Positions 1 to 13,569 are shown, counted from the stretch's first letter. The stretch: DNA of 64,000 bases from Corythucha ciliata (GCA_038030265.1 CM075941.1:13888001-13952000), one strand, 5' to 3'. Made by a program: numbers and translations. Notes: generated from the sequence alone by a model not told the origin.

Positions 1-1344
1 CGGTGTGGTCGCACTAATTGAAGAAGGCGGTTTGAATGTCTCAAATACTTTGACTAAATTGTGTCGCCCGTACTCGCTCTCCCCCCCCCCTCCACTTCTG
101 GCACACCGTCGTCTCATCTTACAAAACTGTAACGCTTGAGGTAACCCCGTGGCAGCAGGAGGACAAACCGTTCTGAATTGGTGGGTGGGGGAAGGGGTCT
201 GCCATCGGTTGAACTCCCCAAGAAAGAAACGCTATATGATTCAATCCCGGGAAAATCGCCCAAATCAATCGAGGGAAGGAGAGAAGTGAAGGAGGAGAGT
301 GAGTCATCACAATGACACCCACGCCTTGCAGTAATTTTGTGTGTTTTATTTGTTTAAACCAATTTCGAAAGGTTGAAGGCTGGGTGGGTGGGTTTGGGGA
401 GAGGATGGAGAGAACTAAAAATCTTCCGCTTTTTCCAGTTTCAATTTTAAGGGGGTAATTATAGAATGCTTCTGGAACTCTTCCAAAACCCTCGATAGAT
501 GCAAGATCACCTCCCTTCAAAGATTACTTTTTTTCCCTTCTCTTTTTCCTTTTTCTTCTGTTTGCCGTAGGGTAGTTCCTCCATCAGAAGTGGACTGATA
601 CTTTTTTGTCAGACGGTGTGGCGCGGAGGGGGGGGGGTTGAAAGTCGAGCAGGTTTTTCATTTTACTTTATAAAGGATTGTATGCGAGACAATTTGAAGG
701 AAAAAAAACCTCCCAGCGAGTGTCTTAAATCATCACACCCCCGCACTTTCAAGTTGAATTTGAAAGCGTAGGTCGATCGCCAAAAACGTTAAATGAAAAA
801 TCATTGAAATCCGCGATGGGGGTGGTGGTGAAGAAGAGGCTGTTTTCGCGTCTCCGTCGATATAATTGTTTGATCATCGATTTGCGCTCCGCCCTCCCTG
901 CTCACCCTCTCACCACCACAATTCGTTGCTGAGGCAATTTTTAATGAAATCTCTGTTGTAAAACCTTGGTTTACATACAAAGTCAGACTCAACAGTGACT
1001 GGACGACGTAATTATTCTGACAAATCATCAGTCTATCGAAGGACGTAAGCAATAAATAATTTTGTTGAGGAGGCTGAAACAAGCAGATTTTCCCTTTTCC
1101 GGTGACACCGACAACCACAGAAACGTAGATCTGTGATCTGTGTTACCTTGTCCGTAAGCTCTCCCCCCCCCCCGTCCAAAATGAATCTGATGAGTTTCGG
1201 TGGGAGTGTAATAACTCGTAATTTCGCACCTGTACTCGGCTTCCAGGTTCTTGGTATACATAAATAAGACGCACTAAGGCCTTCTGAAGCTCTAAGACTT
1301 CAAGTTGAAGCCACTCGCCCCCCCCCGCCCTCCCCAAGATATAC
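1..1344. other. no gene seen
   Basis: AT-rich sequence with runs of eight or more C or G (near 80, 628, 1164 and 1319). Open frames on both strands overlap these runs and show no domain or splice structure. Confidence 0.5.
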
Positions 1345-2480
1345 TGACCATTCGCATCCTAGAAATGGCTTGACGAAGTATTTGCGTCCAAAAAATGGTT
1401 AAACTGACGATTGAAGCTCTATAAATGATTAAACAGAGCGTTCACACCCTAAAATCGTCTAAACTCACAATTCGTGCCCTTAAAAAAAGGCACGCTGAAC
1501 AATCGCACTCTGAAATCGGCAAATCTGACTCAATTCGTCTTAAAAATAGCTAAACTGACGATTTGCGACTTGAAAATGCCTAAGCTGACGATTCGATCAC
1601 TGGAAATGGAAAAACCGACCATTCGCGCTTCAAAAACATGGAAGAAAAATTGCAAAACAGACCAATCGATCCTTGAAAATGGCAAAACTGACAATTCGTG
1701 TCCTAAAAACTGGCAATTCCTGGCTCAATTCGTCTAAAAAATGGCACTCTACTGAGGTTTCGTTTTTCTGAAAACGACAAAACCGATCATTCGCGCTTCG
1801 AAGACATCCAAAATGATTATTCGCCTTGAAAATGGCCAACCTGTCGATTTTGGTGCCCTAAAAACGACAGACTTGCTATTTCCCCCCTAAAATTGGCAAA
1901 TCTGGCACAATTCACCCTATAAACAGTTAAACCGACAGTTTGCGCCTTGAAAATTCTTAAATCGGTTTGTTCCCTGGCAAATGACAAAACCGAGACCATT
2001 TGCGCACCAAATATGGCGCAAAACTGACCAATCGCTTCTTGAAAATGGCTAAACTGACAATTTTTGCCCTGAAAAATGCGCAAATCTTGACTCAATTCGT
2101 ACTAAAAGGGGCTAAACTGACCAATATCACACCTCTAGAAATGCTACTGACGATTTGATGTCCTAAAAACAGCCAAATGCGGCATTCACGTTATGAAAAA
2201 AGTTCCAACTGATGACGCATAAGCACACTACGGACTGATGGCATAGCGACTCCGCGCGCGATAAACTGACCCACCCGCGCCACGGCGACCTCTCCCCCCC
2301 CGCCTCACCCTTCAGAAAATCTGACTGCCCCTTAAATATGGCTCGAATTTGCGTTTAAAAGTGGATCAAACTGGCTATTCACTCCCTAAAAAATGGCAGC
2401 AAAGACAATTCGCATGCCGTGAAAATGGCAAAACTGACGATGATGAAATTCCGTGTTCTTTCCGGGAAAAAATGGGAGCT
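1345..2480. repeat. degenerate minisatellite, family C
   Basis: About 35 diverged units of about 30 bp, recognisable by CTAAACTGACGATTCG followed by a short G/C-rich part and CTTGAAAATGG. Frames running through it (1474-1737 plus; 1630-2095 minus) are translations of the repeat and not genes. Confidence 0.75.
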
Positions 2481-3005
2481 TTTTATGGTTCGAGCTTTCT
2501 GTGGTTCGAGTTTTTTGTGGTTAGAGCTTATTGTGGTTCGAACTTTTTGTGGTTCGAGCTTTCCTGGGGTTCAACCTTCTTGAGGTTCGAGACTTTTATG
2601 GTTTGAGCTTTTCTGTGGTTAGAGCGTTTTGTGGTTCGAACTTTCTGCGGTTCGAGCTTATTGTGGTTCGAACTATTTGTGGTTGGAGCTCATCTGTGGT
2701 TCGAGCTTTTCGTGGTTCAAGCTTTTTGTGGTTCAAGGTTTTTGTGGTTAGAGCTTCTTCCTTCACGGGGTGTGGCCGTCTGACAACAGCCAACGGGTGC
2801 GGCTGTCGATAACCCGGTCTTGCACGTGTCGGGCTATCCCACGTCGTACGGCAATTATCGCCTTCTCACAATGGGAAAGGGCCGCATTAATGACCTGACC
2901 CATTAGTCCCAGGGACAAGACACAAACCGGGTTGGTTCGAGCTTCTTGTGGTTAAATCTTATTATGGCTTGATCTTTCTGTGGTTCGAGCTATTTGTGGT
3001 TGGCA
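2480..3005. repeat. minisatellite, family B, interrupted
   Basis: Units of about 19-20 bp centred on TGTGGTTCGAGCTTTT. The array is broken at about 2757-2935 by a GC-richer non-repetitive insert and resumes to 3005. The insert contains no open frame worth calling. Confidence 0.75.
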
Positions 3006-3029
3006 ATTCACGGCCATAAAAGTTGCTTC

Positions 3030-3595
3030 TAAGATTGTGATAAATGGATGGAATTGAGAAAAGGCATTAATTAGTTGATAAAATAAAGCAAAAACGTCAG
3101 TTCACGGGTACGAATTTTTAAAAAGTCGCTATAATTCGCGGCTGAAATTCAGAAAAGCGCTGATTCATCGGCTAAAACTGAGAAAAGACGATAATCCATA
3201 GCTAAAAGTGGGAAAAATGCAATTGTGGGGCTGAAATGTGAGAAAATGTGAGAGGCTAAATGTAAGAAAAATGCTAATTTGCGTGTCTAAATGTAAGAAA
3301 AACGCTAATTTTCAGCAGTGCTACTTCGCTGCTAAAAAGGCAAAATAATTGCTAATTTGCAGTTAAAGTGGAAGCAGAAAACGCCAATTCGTGGTAAAAA
3401 TTGCGAAAAATCGTAAATTCACGAAACAAAAACGCTATTTTGTGGCTAAAATTAAGAAAATCACTCTCATTCGCGGGGAAAATTGATAAAATCGCCAATT
3501 TATGACTGAAATTGAACATTTAAGAGCTAATTGACTGATATAGGGTGTAGAAATTATATTGGCAATTCGTCGCTGAAATGAGAAAAAAACCATTT
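3030..3595. repeat. minisatellite, family A (block A1)
   Basis: Degenerate units of about 30 bp with GGCTAAAATTGAGAAAA followed by GCTAATTCGCGG-type sequence. More diverged than the later blocks. Confidence 0.6.
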
Positions 3596-3599
3596 AATT

Positions 3600-4673
3600 T
3601 AACGCTACCGATCTCATGTAGGTCCACCAGCCCCCCCCCCCGCATGTCTTTGCTTCAATGTTGTATGGTGGGCTACTTATGGTAAAACATGAAGTGGTTA
3701 AGCTGGCCCTTAAGTCAATTTGATAGATTTTGGATCGAACAAGATTATTGGAGCGAAATGTGCTGTTTCCGGAGATAATAGTACAGTCACATTTACATGG
3801 CGAATCTCGTGATTTCGGGCGAGTTTTGAGTTCCAGAGTAGATATTGTGGTGAATAAGTCCATTTTTAACGATTATTTTAGCGACTTTAGGCTGAGTTTT
3901 GAGAAAGGAATATCGCCTTGCAACGTCTCAACGTCTGAGTCAGAAGCACTTCTCATCTACATTGCCCAAAAACCGATGATGGGCCATCATACTTTTTCCT
4001 CGCTCTTTTTTCAGACCCCTATCCTCACTCCACCGTCTTTATGGGATAAAAAATAAAATGAAATTTATATAAAGAAAAAACTCTCTTGTTGTCCCGACCC
4101 GCCTCTTTGGATTGCAATTGTTATTCAGTTCGGGTATCCCTCCTTTGGCTCTTTGCGGTCGGGGTTCTCTTCTACTTTTTCCCTCCTTGGTGAAGGCCGC
4201 GCCAAAGTTGGAATCCTTCGCCGTCATCTCACTTCGATTTACATTGTCATGCTCCCTGTCCATCCCTCCTCGCCTCACCCGATCGAAGAATACCACACCG
4301 CGACGAACGACCATGGACCCCGGCGTGGGACCATGCACACCGCGCCGCCGGTGGTGGTCTGGTGGTCCAAGATGAGGGCGCATGGGAGTTTGGATTTTTG
4401 TGTATTGGGAGAAAGTAATAAAAAAAACGAGCTTTGAGAGTACGGAAATATGTCACCCACCTGTTTTGTCCGTGGTCCCCGGCGGCCCTTCGGGGCCACC
4501 GCATTGCACTGAACAAGGTCTCGAAAAAAACCAAACGATCCTGGAGGAGAAGAGAGAAAGGACCCACCGCGGAGATTCGTTAAGAATGACATTTTTTAAA
4601 ATAAAAAAAAAACTTTAATTATAAACCTCCCACCTATAACATCAGCCTCTCAATTTCGCGAGGCTCCAAAAAA
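3600..4673. other. no gene seen
   Basis: Mixed sequence. At 4080-4600 several frames overlap on both strands, all shadows of a GC-richer patch. No domain or consistent splice structure is visible. Confidence 0.4.
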
Positions 4674-4898
4674 ATGAATTTCGGATTCACTAGCATCATT
4701 CTCCACCTCCTCCTCATCCTTTCCCTCTACACAACGTCACGGCGTTTTGAAGAGGTGGAAGTAAAACAGGTCGAAACCCGGGCATTAAACCACATTACAG
4801 TTCCCCTCCTCCCCTTCCCCACCAACCATACCACATTCAGCCCCCTCCGGTCCGACCCCCTTATCTCGACAGCGATTGATTTCGAAGCCTTCGACTAA
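4674..4898 (+). CDS. possible small secreted ORF or signal-peptide exon (uncertain)
   Basis: A 74-codon frame starts at an ATG preceded by AAAAAA, a good animal context. It begins with a signal-peptide-like hydrophobic stretch (MNFGFTSIILHLLLILSLY) followed by charged residues. ATTATAAAC at about 4619 lies about 50 bases upstream and could be a TATA box. A GTAAAA within the frame at about 4760 could be a donor, making this a signal-peptide exon. No homology is recognised, and the latter half is Pro/Leu-rich and low in information. Confidence 0.18.
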   Translation: MNFGFTSIILHLLLILSLYTTSRRFEEVEVKQVETRALNHITVPLLPFPTNHTTFSPLRSDPLISTAIDFEAFD

Positions 4899-4952
4899 TT
4901 TAATTCAATAACACACAAAGGAACTTTTAAAATCTCCTTCGAGAGGAGACGA

Positions 4953-4997
4953 CGACACGGCCAGGAGGAAACCTATTAATTCGAATAGGCCGTGTCG
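4953..4997. repeat. short hairpin
   Basis: CGACACGGCC (4953-4962) is matched by GGCCGTGTCG (4988-4997). A nested CCTATT/AATAGG pair lies inside (4972-4977 with 4984-4989). Confidence 0.6.
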
Positions 4998-4999
4998 CG

Positions 5000-6394
5000 G
5001 ATGAATGCGAAGACTTACAAAAAAAAAATGTGAGAAACACTCGAAAACTTTTTAAACGTCTCAATTAAATTTTTCTATAACAAAAAATATGTTTATATCG
5101 AAAGGACTAATAGCCCTGCGACTGTTTGGTTGGAACGCTCTTTTTTCGGTTCACACCTTAACGGCACGTATTTTTTTTTTTTTTTTCAGTTTGTGAAAAG
5201 AATATTTTATTTGGAATTCGGTGAATTATCGTTTTTTAACGTCAAAGGGGTTGAAAAGCCGCAGCCTCCCCCCCCCCCATACCCACGGGGGTCCGATGGC
5301 CCTGACTACAGCGGTGGTCTTGTCACATTAAAGTGTGGGGGTCGGGGGCGGACGATGACAAAAAAAAAAAATGATACATCCCGTTGCTTCGTCGCTTCAT
5401 CGTCAAATCCCGGACTACCATTGGCTAAAATCGAAGAAATTCGACAAATTAAACGTCTCTCGTTTCATTTCAAGTTCCCCCGGTACGTTGATTTAAGGAA
5501 TAAAATAGTTAACGACTACCAACCATAACTGTAGGGCCGTGACACAGCCCCCTCCCCCCCGACAATTTGAGCCATCGGCATGGCGTTGACCATGATGATG
5601 AAACATGAAAAAGGGAACAAAACAAAACAAAAACGCTTTATGTAGAAGAAACGAAGAGGTGTCGTTACGTTGGTTGATTTTACCTTGTTTCTTCCTTCTT
5701 TTTGGTTGTGAAAGCGAAAGCTATCTTTTGATCGTTTGTTTGTTTTTCTCTGGAAATCACTTTTTTTTTTTTTGTTGTTTTTGCCTCAAAGTGTGATTCG
5801 GTTCAATGAGATTGATGAGTAGCGGTGGGGTGGTGAGAGGGGAATTCGACCCCATTGTGTCCCCATAGTGGATTGGCCGAAGCCCAGTGGGGGACCATCA
5901 CCTCGTCAAAGTGAAGATGGGATTCTGGATGGGTGGGTGGTGGGGGGCACTGAGTGGACTCATTAACTACATTGCACTCAAATAACGTTAATTTGTGCCC
6001 AAAATGCAATATAATTCGCTTTCCCGCTACACTCATCGCCGGCGAGGCTAAGCGTGTTAGGTGGGATTGTGCCTCGCAGCTACGGATTTCCTCCTTCCCT
6101 GGGATTTTCGAAGAATTGAGGCGTTCCTTATAGGTCGGAGCTATTTGTGGTTAGAGCTTTTGGTCGTTGGAGACTTCTGTGGTTAAAACTCTTTTCTTCC
6201 TCTATAGACCAGGTGAGGGCCCGCTGTCCAAGAAGTACCCCCATAGGTGGTACCTATAGGTGGTAAATTATCTTCTTTTTTTTTAATGTTGGATTTTGGT
6301 GCCCCTCGGATTTTTGTTCAAATGGAAAACGCTACAATTCGCGCCTCCTCGTGGTCGTGGGCGGTTAATCCTCCGCTAAGTGCCCACTTAATCT
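5000..6394. other. no gene seen; short family B fragment
   Basis: AT-rich with homopolymer T, C and A runs. Three family B units (GGTTAGAGCTTTTGG-like) lie at about 6137-6195. Confidence 0.45.
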
Positions 6395-6558
6395 AGACCA
6401 AAATTAAAATAATGCTAAATTGGGGCTGAAATTGAGATAAATTGCTAATTCATGGCTGAAATTATTGAGAAAAATAACAACTGATTCATGGAAAGAAGTG
6501 AGTAAAATGCTAATTCACTAATTCGAGGATAAAATTGGGGAAAATCGCTCTATAGCTG

Positions 6559-6609
<51 letters not shown>

Positions 6610-7910
6610 TGGAAAAGACTATTAAAAAAAAAATCGTTATCCATTTCGAAATGTTTTTTCTATTTACAGGTTTGATTTTATTAATTTGTTTAAATTATAA
6701 ATAAAATGAAAAAATACAAAACAAATTGATGAAATCGTTAATCCATATCCAAAAGCGAAACAAAACGCTAATTCACAGCTAAAATTCAGAAAAGTTGCTA
6801 ATGCTATAATTCATGGATGACATTGAGAAAAATCGCTAATTAGCGGCTGAAATGACGAACACAAATTCATTGCAAAATTCAGATAAATCACTAATGGACG
6901 ACAAAAATGGTGAAATAGCTAAAATGACAAAAAATCACTAATTCGCGGCTGAAATGAGCAAAAATTGCTAATTCATCGATAAAATTGAGAAGAAGCGCTG
7001 ACGTAAAGAAAACGTTAATTCACGGCTTAAATGAAGAAAACGTCAATTCGCGGTAACTTCGAGCCAGAGAGTGGGAAAAAATCGCTAAACCGCGGCCAAA
7101 TTTCAGAAAAAGCGTTTGGTAATTTCCGCCGGAAATATTGGACGAACTCTAATTCGTCAATGAAACGTAGAAAAATCCATCATTAGCGGCTGAAATGAGG
7201 GAAAGGCTAAATTGCGGCAAAAATAAATAAAAAGGGCAAATTGCGGGAGGTTAATTTGAGAAAATTTACAAATCCACAGAAAATTGAGAAATCAGGAAAA
7301 ACACGAATTCTCTGCCAAATTCAGATAAATCGCTAATTCACGGCTAAAATGGTGAAAAATCGCTAAAATGACAAAAAAATCGCTGATTCGCGGCTAAATG
7401 AGGAAAAAGCATTAATTCACCGGTAAAATTGAGAAGAAGCGCTGACGTGTGGAAAAACGCACATTGCGGCTTCTGAAGGTAACTTCGTGGCCGAAAGTGA
7501 ACAAAATCTCTAATCCTCGGCTAAATGAGGATAATACGCTAATTCGTGGATAAAATTCGGAAAAAAAGTTTATTCTCAGCAAAAATTGGGAACCCAAATT
7601 CTCATTGATGGCTCGCTAGGAGGCTAAAATTAGGTGAAACGCTAATTGATGGCTGAAGTAATGAAAAATGGCTATTTATGGGGTTAAATTGAGACCATTT
7701 GCTATTTCAAAGAAATAAATTGAGTAAATGGCAAGTCGCGGTTTTCGGGGACAACACAAATTCGTTGGAAGAAAAATCGCTAAGTCACGGCTGAAATGGA
7801 GATAAATTTCTAATTCGCGTCTAAAATAGAGATAAATCGCTAACTAAGCGATGAAATTGAAAAAAAAAATGATGAAGTGTGGAAAAAAGCGCTAATTCGC
7901 ACCTCCTGAA
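6395..7910. repeat. minisatellite, family A (block A2) with poly-A
   Basis: About 45 degenerate units of about 28-31 bp (GCTAATTCGCGGC, then TAAAATTGAGAAAAA). It is interrupted at 6561-6606 by 46 consecutive A and then by about 110 bases of AT-rich non-array sequence. Near 7470 and 7910 the units are punctuated by a CTGAAGGTAACTTCGTGG-type segment seen again in other blocks. Confidence 0.8.
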
Positions 7911-8720
7911 GGCAACTTCACGGCGGCGTTGATGAAAGATTCGCCCAGGGGCGCCAAATGTCCAAGGCCAGTACTGCAATGAGCTGCCCCAGGTCACATT
8001 TTTTGTGCCAATGGAAAATTCTATTATACTGTTAGTGGTTAACTTTATGATGTTGATGTTATTGAAGAGGCCCCAAGTGCGTTTTATTCCGAGCGTCACA
8101 GCTTTTTGCTAAGATCAAAGTCTTGTGCTCGATAAAGGGGAAGGGGGTGCAAGGATGGGTGGCCCAAGGCCCACTAGGGCGCCTGAGTTCTTACAACCAG
8201 GTTTATGGCCCACGACCAAAAAAATGTTGGCCGGTCCTGCTCTAGACCATCATTCGTTCACAGGTGCTGCCCATAAGGGTGAAAGCCAGATCAGGACAAA
8301 ATGATGGCCAGTTTTTTTTACATTCCTCCTCTAATCACCCCCTCCCCCCATCATCATTACGAAAATACGGACCCGCCCTCCTCTCACATTCGGAACTGTC
8401 GTTTACAGAAACTGCTCATTCAAACCACAATTTGTTCGATGTCACTTCTTGAAAAATGCTTTTACGAAATTCGATTTTCCAGAAAGCAAATTTCGCGGAT
8501 TTGGCTGGAACAAAGTAACTCACCTTTATAAGCCAAAACCCTAAAAATATAACATTACTCAAGTTGTATGGCTTAAAAACTAATAATATTAATGACACCT
8601 TTATAGGGTTGTCAGAGTGGCCCTCTGACGAAAACGTTTGGGGGCCTCGGTCTTTCCAGAGGGGCAGTGGACCATCCCAAGTTGTGATTAGCGCTCTTTG
8701 CGATTAGATTCAGTTTTTTG
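7911..8720. other. no gene seen; possible transposon debris
   Basis: Non-array sequence. CAGGGGCGCC near 7947 and its rough inverse GGGCGCCTG near 8180 resemble hAT-type ends, but no target-site duplication is visible, so no element is called. Confidence 0.35.
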
Positions 8721-8875
8721 TTGATGGTTCGAGGTTCCTGCGGTTCGAGCTTTCTGCGTGGTCCGAGCTGTCTGTGGTTCGAGCTTTCTGTGGTATGAGC
8801 TTTCTGTGGCTCGACATTTCTGTGGTTGTTACCTTCCTGTGTCCTGTCCGGTTATAGAGCTCTTTGTGCTTCAAG
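8720..8875. repeat. minisatellite, family B
   Basis: Seven or eight units of about 18 bp of the GTGGTTCGAGCTTTCT type. Confidence 0.7.
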
Positions 8876-11859
8876 GTTCAGTCCCCGCCGAGGATCCTCA
8901 GTCTGACTCCCTGACGAACCCGGGTGCTGGGTTTGGGGTCAGGATACCGGTTTTTCACGCGTCCGAATGTTGGGTCCTTTCAAACAATTCCTTACCAGAA
9001 CCGTCACGGAAAGGATGGTTATTAGCGTGGGGGAGGGGGGGAGGGGGCTAATCAGCTCACCAGGTCTTGGAGGGGGGCTAAGTGAGCCTTAAAATTCGCC
9101 AGTGCTCCTTCCCCATTAAAGTTATATGCTAAAAAAGCAACACGTAAGCGTCTCGAAGATGTCGAAAATTTAAAAATTGAACCACCACCCTTTTTTTTTA
9201 TCGCCTAACGAGCACACAAATCCTAACTTATCTGCTTGGGTGGCGAACATTTTAAAAACAACAAAAGTTGCATTTCCCTTCCCTTCCCACAGGACGAAAA
9301 ATAGAAATAGTAACAACAATGGTCAATAGTTAGATTACACATGACAGTGTACTGACTGGATGGGGGCTGCGGGTGTGTTTGCGTGAAAGGACGACGAGTA
9401 GTGGTGCTTGCGGTGGCGGGAGGGGTACGCCGCGGCGTTTGGTCGCTCTTTGGTGGTAGCCCCCATTGTGAAAGCCCAAGTAAAACAATCAACGAGAGAC
9501 CTCCAGAGGAGCCTTCTTTTTCTTTTTTGCTTCTTCTTCTTCGGCTTCGCCTTCTTTCCCACCGATCCCCACCCCTGAGCATTGCATCCCCCCAGAACCA
9601 ATGCCCTTAGATGGAAAAAGTTCCGTAGGGGGCAGTTAATCACTTAAATTCGGAATTATAAATCACCGTTCCCCCCCCCTCTGCCAATGCCATAACGAAC
9701 AGTGGAAAAAAATCCACCCCAACCATCGCTTTCACTTATACACATATAAAAAAAATTAAAAAATCAACCGTCCATCTCTTCATTTTTAGTTCTCAAAATC
9801 GGCCCCCCTCCCCCCCAACACCACACCACCCCTTTTTTTAGGTCATGGTCATCACTTTTACGCGTTACTATATAGCACATTGTTTGAAAATTGTTTCCGG
9901 TTTAGACTATAGTGTGCGAACGAAACGTGACGTTGTTCGGTTCGTTTCCCACAATTTTGTTTTTGGTGTGATGGTGGAGGGGTGAGGAGGAGGAAGCTTG
10001 ACTGAAAAATCACGTGGAGTTCCCCCCTGAATTTCTATCACACTCTATTAAAACAAAAATTAAATGGGAGTGATGGCGGGCGGGTGAGAGAGGGGAAATC
10101 TTTTTTTTTTTTTTTTTAAGCTATTTTTAACGTTAAAGACGAGCAGTCCTTGGAAAAAGGCTTGCCTGTGTAAACGAAGCCCACATAAGTTGGGAGGCTT
10201 TAAATAAAAAGAAAGAAGTCCACAGGTCTAAAAAAGGGGAGGAGAGGGAGCTGAAAATATGAGGAGAATGATGAACCAATTAAGCCTTTTTCATTCCTGC
10301 CTCGAGAAAGGTTATTGTTTATTACAGTTGGGAGAGGGTGTTTTTATTAGTTGATTCGCTGATTAACGAAATCATCACTTTACAACAAAAAATGAGGGCA
10401 TTAACGCCTGGACAGTGCCGGGATTTCAAGGGTCGGATAGCGGGGTGTGATAGGGGGTTAGGTAGGTCCTCTCACTTTCATCCTTTGATAGGTGTGGGAA
10501 TGGAAGAAGTCCGTTCCTTTTGGGATTAAGATAATAAAGTAGGCAAATGTTTGGGGTGCGGTGGCCGCCTGTTAAAGATGTGTCAAGTGTTTTTTTTTTG
10601 TTGGGAAGACGTAAAGAAGAAAAAAAAAAAGGGTGAAGATGGTCGAGGGGGCTCCTTCATGGTGGTGTGCGTGGGGCGACCTGGTTTGCATACAGGGCGA
10701 GGAGTGCTCGGGGGTATGCGGAGGGGCTGGAAAGGACCTCACAATAAGGAATTAGGGACCTGTGAGAACCTCCGCCTACTATCAGGATAATCTCATTTTT
10801 TCTAATTACCCACCCCCTTCACCACTCTTCCCACCCTTCTTCATAGGTCCGAACTGTCCTATTCGCTCACTCATATTAAAAAAAAAAAAACGCTTGGAAA
10901 TGACCCCGGGCGCACCCGCGGACGGGGCAATAATTAGTATGAGAACTTTTTTTTTGTAAGAGTATCATCGTCCGACTAAAGAACAACAATAAGGAAGTTG
11001 AAGCTAAAAACTCGGGAGGTCAATTCGGATTAGACGTAGACTTTATCCCTCAGATAAAAATTGTTGGCAGACGGATAGGAGGAGGGGGAAGGGAGTTTTT
11101 TTTAAATAAAAAACCTCCTTCCCATCAAAAGTCATCTCTCCTTAGACTTCTCCGGAAAAAAAAACATTTATTAAGTACAAAATAGAAGGTAGCTCTGCCC
11201 ATTGAGAGAGTTTAATTTCCCCCATAACCTTTCCCACCACATTAATATCAATAAATCAGTCATTTCATGCCTTTGTTAGGGGGTCCGGGAATGGAGTAAA
11301 AAGGGTGGGGGGGTGGGGGTGAATTGAAGAAATAAAAGGGAGTGATGAATGGTAGTGATGGTGAGGGGGGAACGTGATTCACTCTCACCATGAGTCCCCG
11401 TCGTCAAATTTACAGTTTAATCCTAAACGTCCGAATGAGACGCGTTTCTTTATACACACGCAAAGTTTAAATCCGCAAGCTACTGTCGTTCTGTGGCTTG
11501 GCCGCGGAGAGGAGGAGGGGGTAACCATCTGAGGAAATAAAAAAATATATATAGGTAGTAAGGAAAGCTTGGAAGAGAAAGATTTAACCGTAAAAATTAT
11601 TTAGCAAAACATCCTCAAAAAGTGAACAGCGACCGGCTGTACATTATCCCCCTCCCCCCATCATTTATGACAACCATTGAAGGTGGATGAGAAACTTCAC
11701 AAAGGGGTCGTTAGGCATAAAAAACTCACTACTCAGGCTAAAAATTGTCAGTCGCACAGAAGCAATGTCAATGCACCCCAAGAATAAGGAAATTGACTGT
11801 TCTCGGTGCCGAACAGTTCCAACATTGACGACGGTCCCCGGTCAAGAGCTATTGGAGGA
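8876..11859. other. no gene seen
   Basis: AT-rich sequence with many G, C, A and T runs. A Lys/Arg-rich minus-strand frame near 9480-9590 is low complexity. No splice-supported coding sequence is seen. Confidence 0.45.
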
Positions 11860-13540
11860 CCAATTTGACGCTAAAATTAAGAAAACTGCAGCATTTTTGG
11901 AGTATATGATGGCAAGTTCACTTGTGTAATTGACAAATAGCGCTATTTTCTATATTCTGAAAGCAAACATTTCAATGAAGAAATTGAGAAAATTACCAAT
12001 TCGAGAGCTCTGAAAGCATTTTGGTGCAGAAAAAAAGCAAATACGCTTATGGGTGGCTAAAATTATAAAGCTGCCCTTAGATGCTATTTTCGGGGCAAGT
12101 GTGCGGCTAAAAATGTTTAAAAAGTGCCAATTCATGACTGAAAGTGAGAATAATAGCTAATTCACCGCTCAAACTGTAAGAAATTCTAGGTTAAAACTAT
12201 GAGAAAACGCGCTAACTCGGGATTGTTATTGAGAAAAAATCGTACAATGTAATTGAAATTGAGTAAAAGCGCGCTATTTCGCGGCTAAAATTGATGAGGA
12301 GCGCTAATTCATATAGCTGAAAGCAAAAAAATGTTGATTCTCGAGTAAAATTGACAACATTCCTAGGTATTTCGCGGAAAACTGCGACAAAAAACCTAAA
12401 TCGCAGCTATAGTTAAGGAAAAGCGTTAAATCGCGTCTAAAATAGAGAAAATCGTGAATTCGAGAAAAAATTAAGAAAATACTTTAATCTTATGTAAGAA
12501 GTTGAAGTGAGATATTCAAAGGAGTGCTAATTCGCGGCTTGAACTGAGAAAAAGTGCTAATTCGGTGATGAAATTGAGAACCAGCGATAATTCGCGGCTA
12601 AAATTGAGGAAAAACGCTAATCCAGGGCTGAATGTGGGAATATTGCCAACTCAATGCTAAAAAAACAACAAAACAAAACAAAACAAAACAAAACAAAACA
12701 AAAACAAAAAAACTCTAATAATTATCGAATAAAATTGAGGAAATGCCTTAACTCGCGAATAGAATTGAGAAAACGCTGATTCACAGTTGCTGGAGGCACC
12801 TTCGTGGCCAAAATACAGAAAATGGGGAAAAAGCGCGAATTTTGCGGATAAAATTGCGGAAAAGCACCCGTTGGCGGCTAAACCTGAGAAAATGCCAATA
12901 CACGGCTCATGGAGGCCACTATACGTGGGTTAAATTGAGAAAAAGTGCTAATTCATGTCTGCATAATTGTAAAAAAAAACAAAAAGAAAATCCGTTAATT
13001 CACTGCTAAATAAAGGAAAACTGCTAATTCGGGGATAACATGGAGAAAAACGGTAATTCATTGAGAAGACGCTGTTTCAAAAGAGAAGCTATAGAAAGCG
13101 AGAAGAGGCGCTAATTCATATAGCTAAACAAATGGAAGTGAAAGTTAAAGAAAACTTGCTAATTCAAAGCTAAAATGAAGAAAAATGCAAATTCATAGCC
13201 AAAATAAAGAAATGTGCTGTTCCGCAGCTAAAATTAATTTTTAAAAACGCCAAGTTGTGGCTAAAATGAAGGAAAAAAAGCTAAAATATGGTATTCTCGG
13301 CAGGTATTGATCATGTAGATTTGAAACGCTGATCGAAGAAAAATGCTCATTTGCGGCTAAAATTAAGAAAAAGTGCAAAATTGCAACTAAACTGGTGGGG
13401 GGGGGGTTGACGCTAATTCGCGTCTCAGATTGAGAGAAAGCGCTAATTTTCGGCTGAAATTTAGAAAACACAAATTCGTGGTCTCTGGAATCTTGAGCCG
13501 ATTCCACGGTTTTTGAAAAAAAGCGCTAATTTATACAGTA
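11860..13540. repeat. minisatellite, family A (block A3)
   Basis: About 50 degenerate units of about 30 bp. An (AAAAC)n tract lies inside at about 12661-12712. Punctuating segments of the TGGAGGCACCTTCGTGGCC type occur near 12790 and 12905. Confidence 0.8.
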
Positions 13541-13569
13541 CGAGGGTATCTGTCGCCGGTATTTTAAGT

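Noticed and set aside
1187..1226. CTGATGAG near 1188 and near 61733 as further hammerheads
   Set aside because: No GAAA at the right distance and no stem I or III pairing.
1474..2095. Frames on both strands through the family C array
   Set aside because: Periodic, low-information translations of the repeat.
2531..2812. Plus-strand frame rich in VVRAF/GSSFLWF repeats
   Set aside because: It is a translation of the family B minisatellite.
7946..8187. Possible hAT-type element with CAGGGGCGCC ends
   Set aside because: The flanking eight bases do not match and the ends pair poorly.
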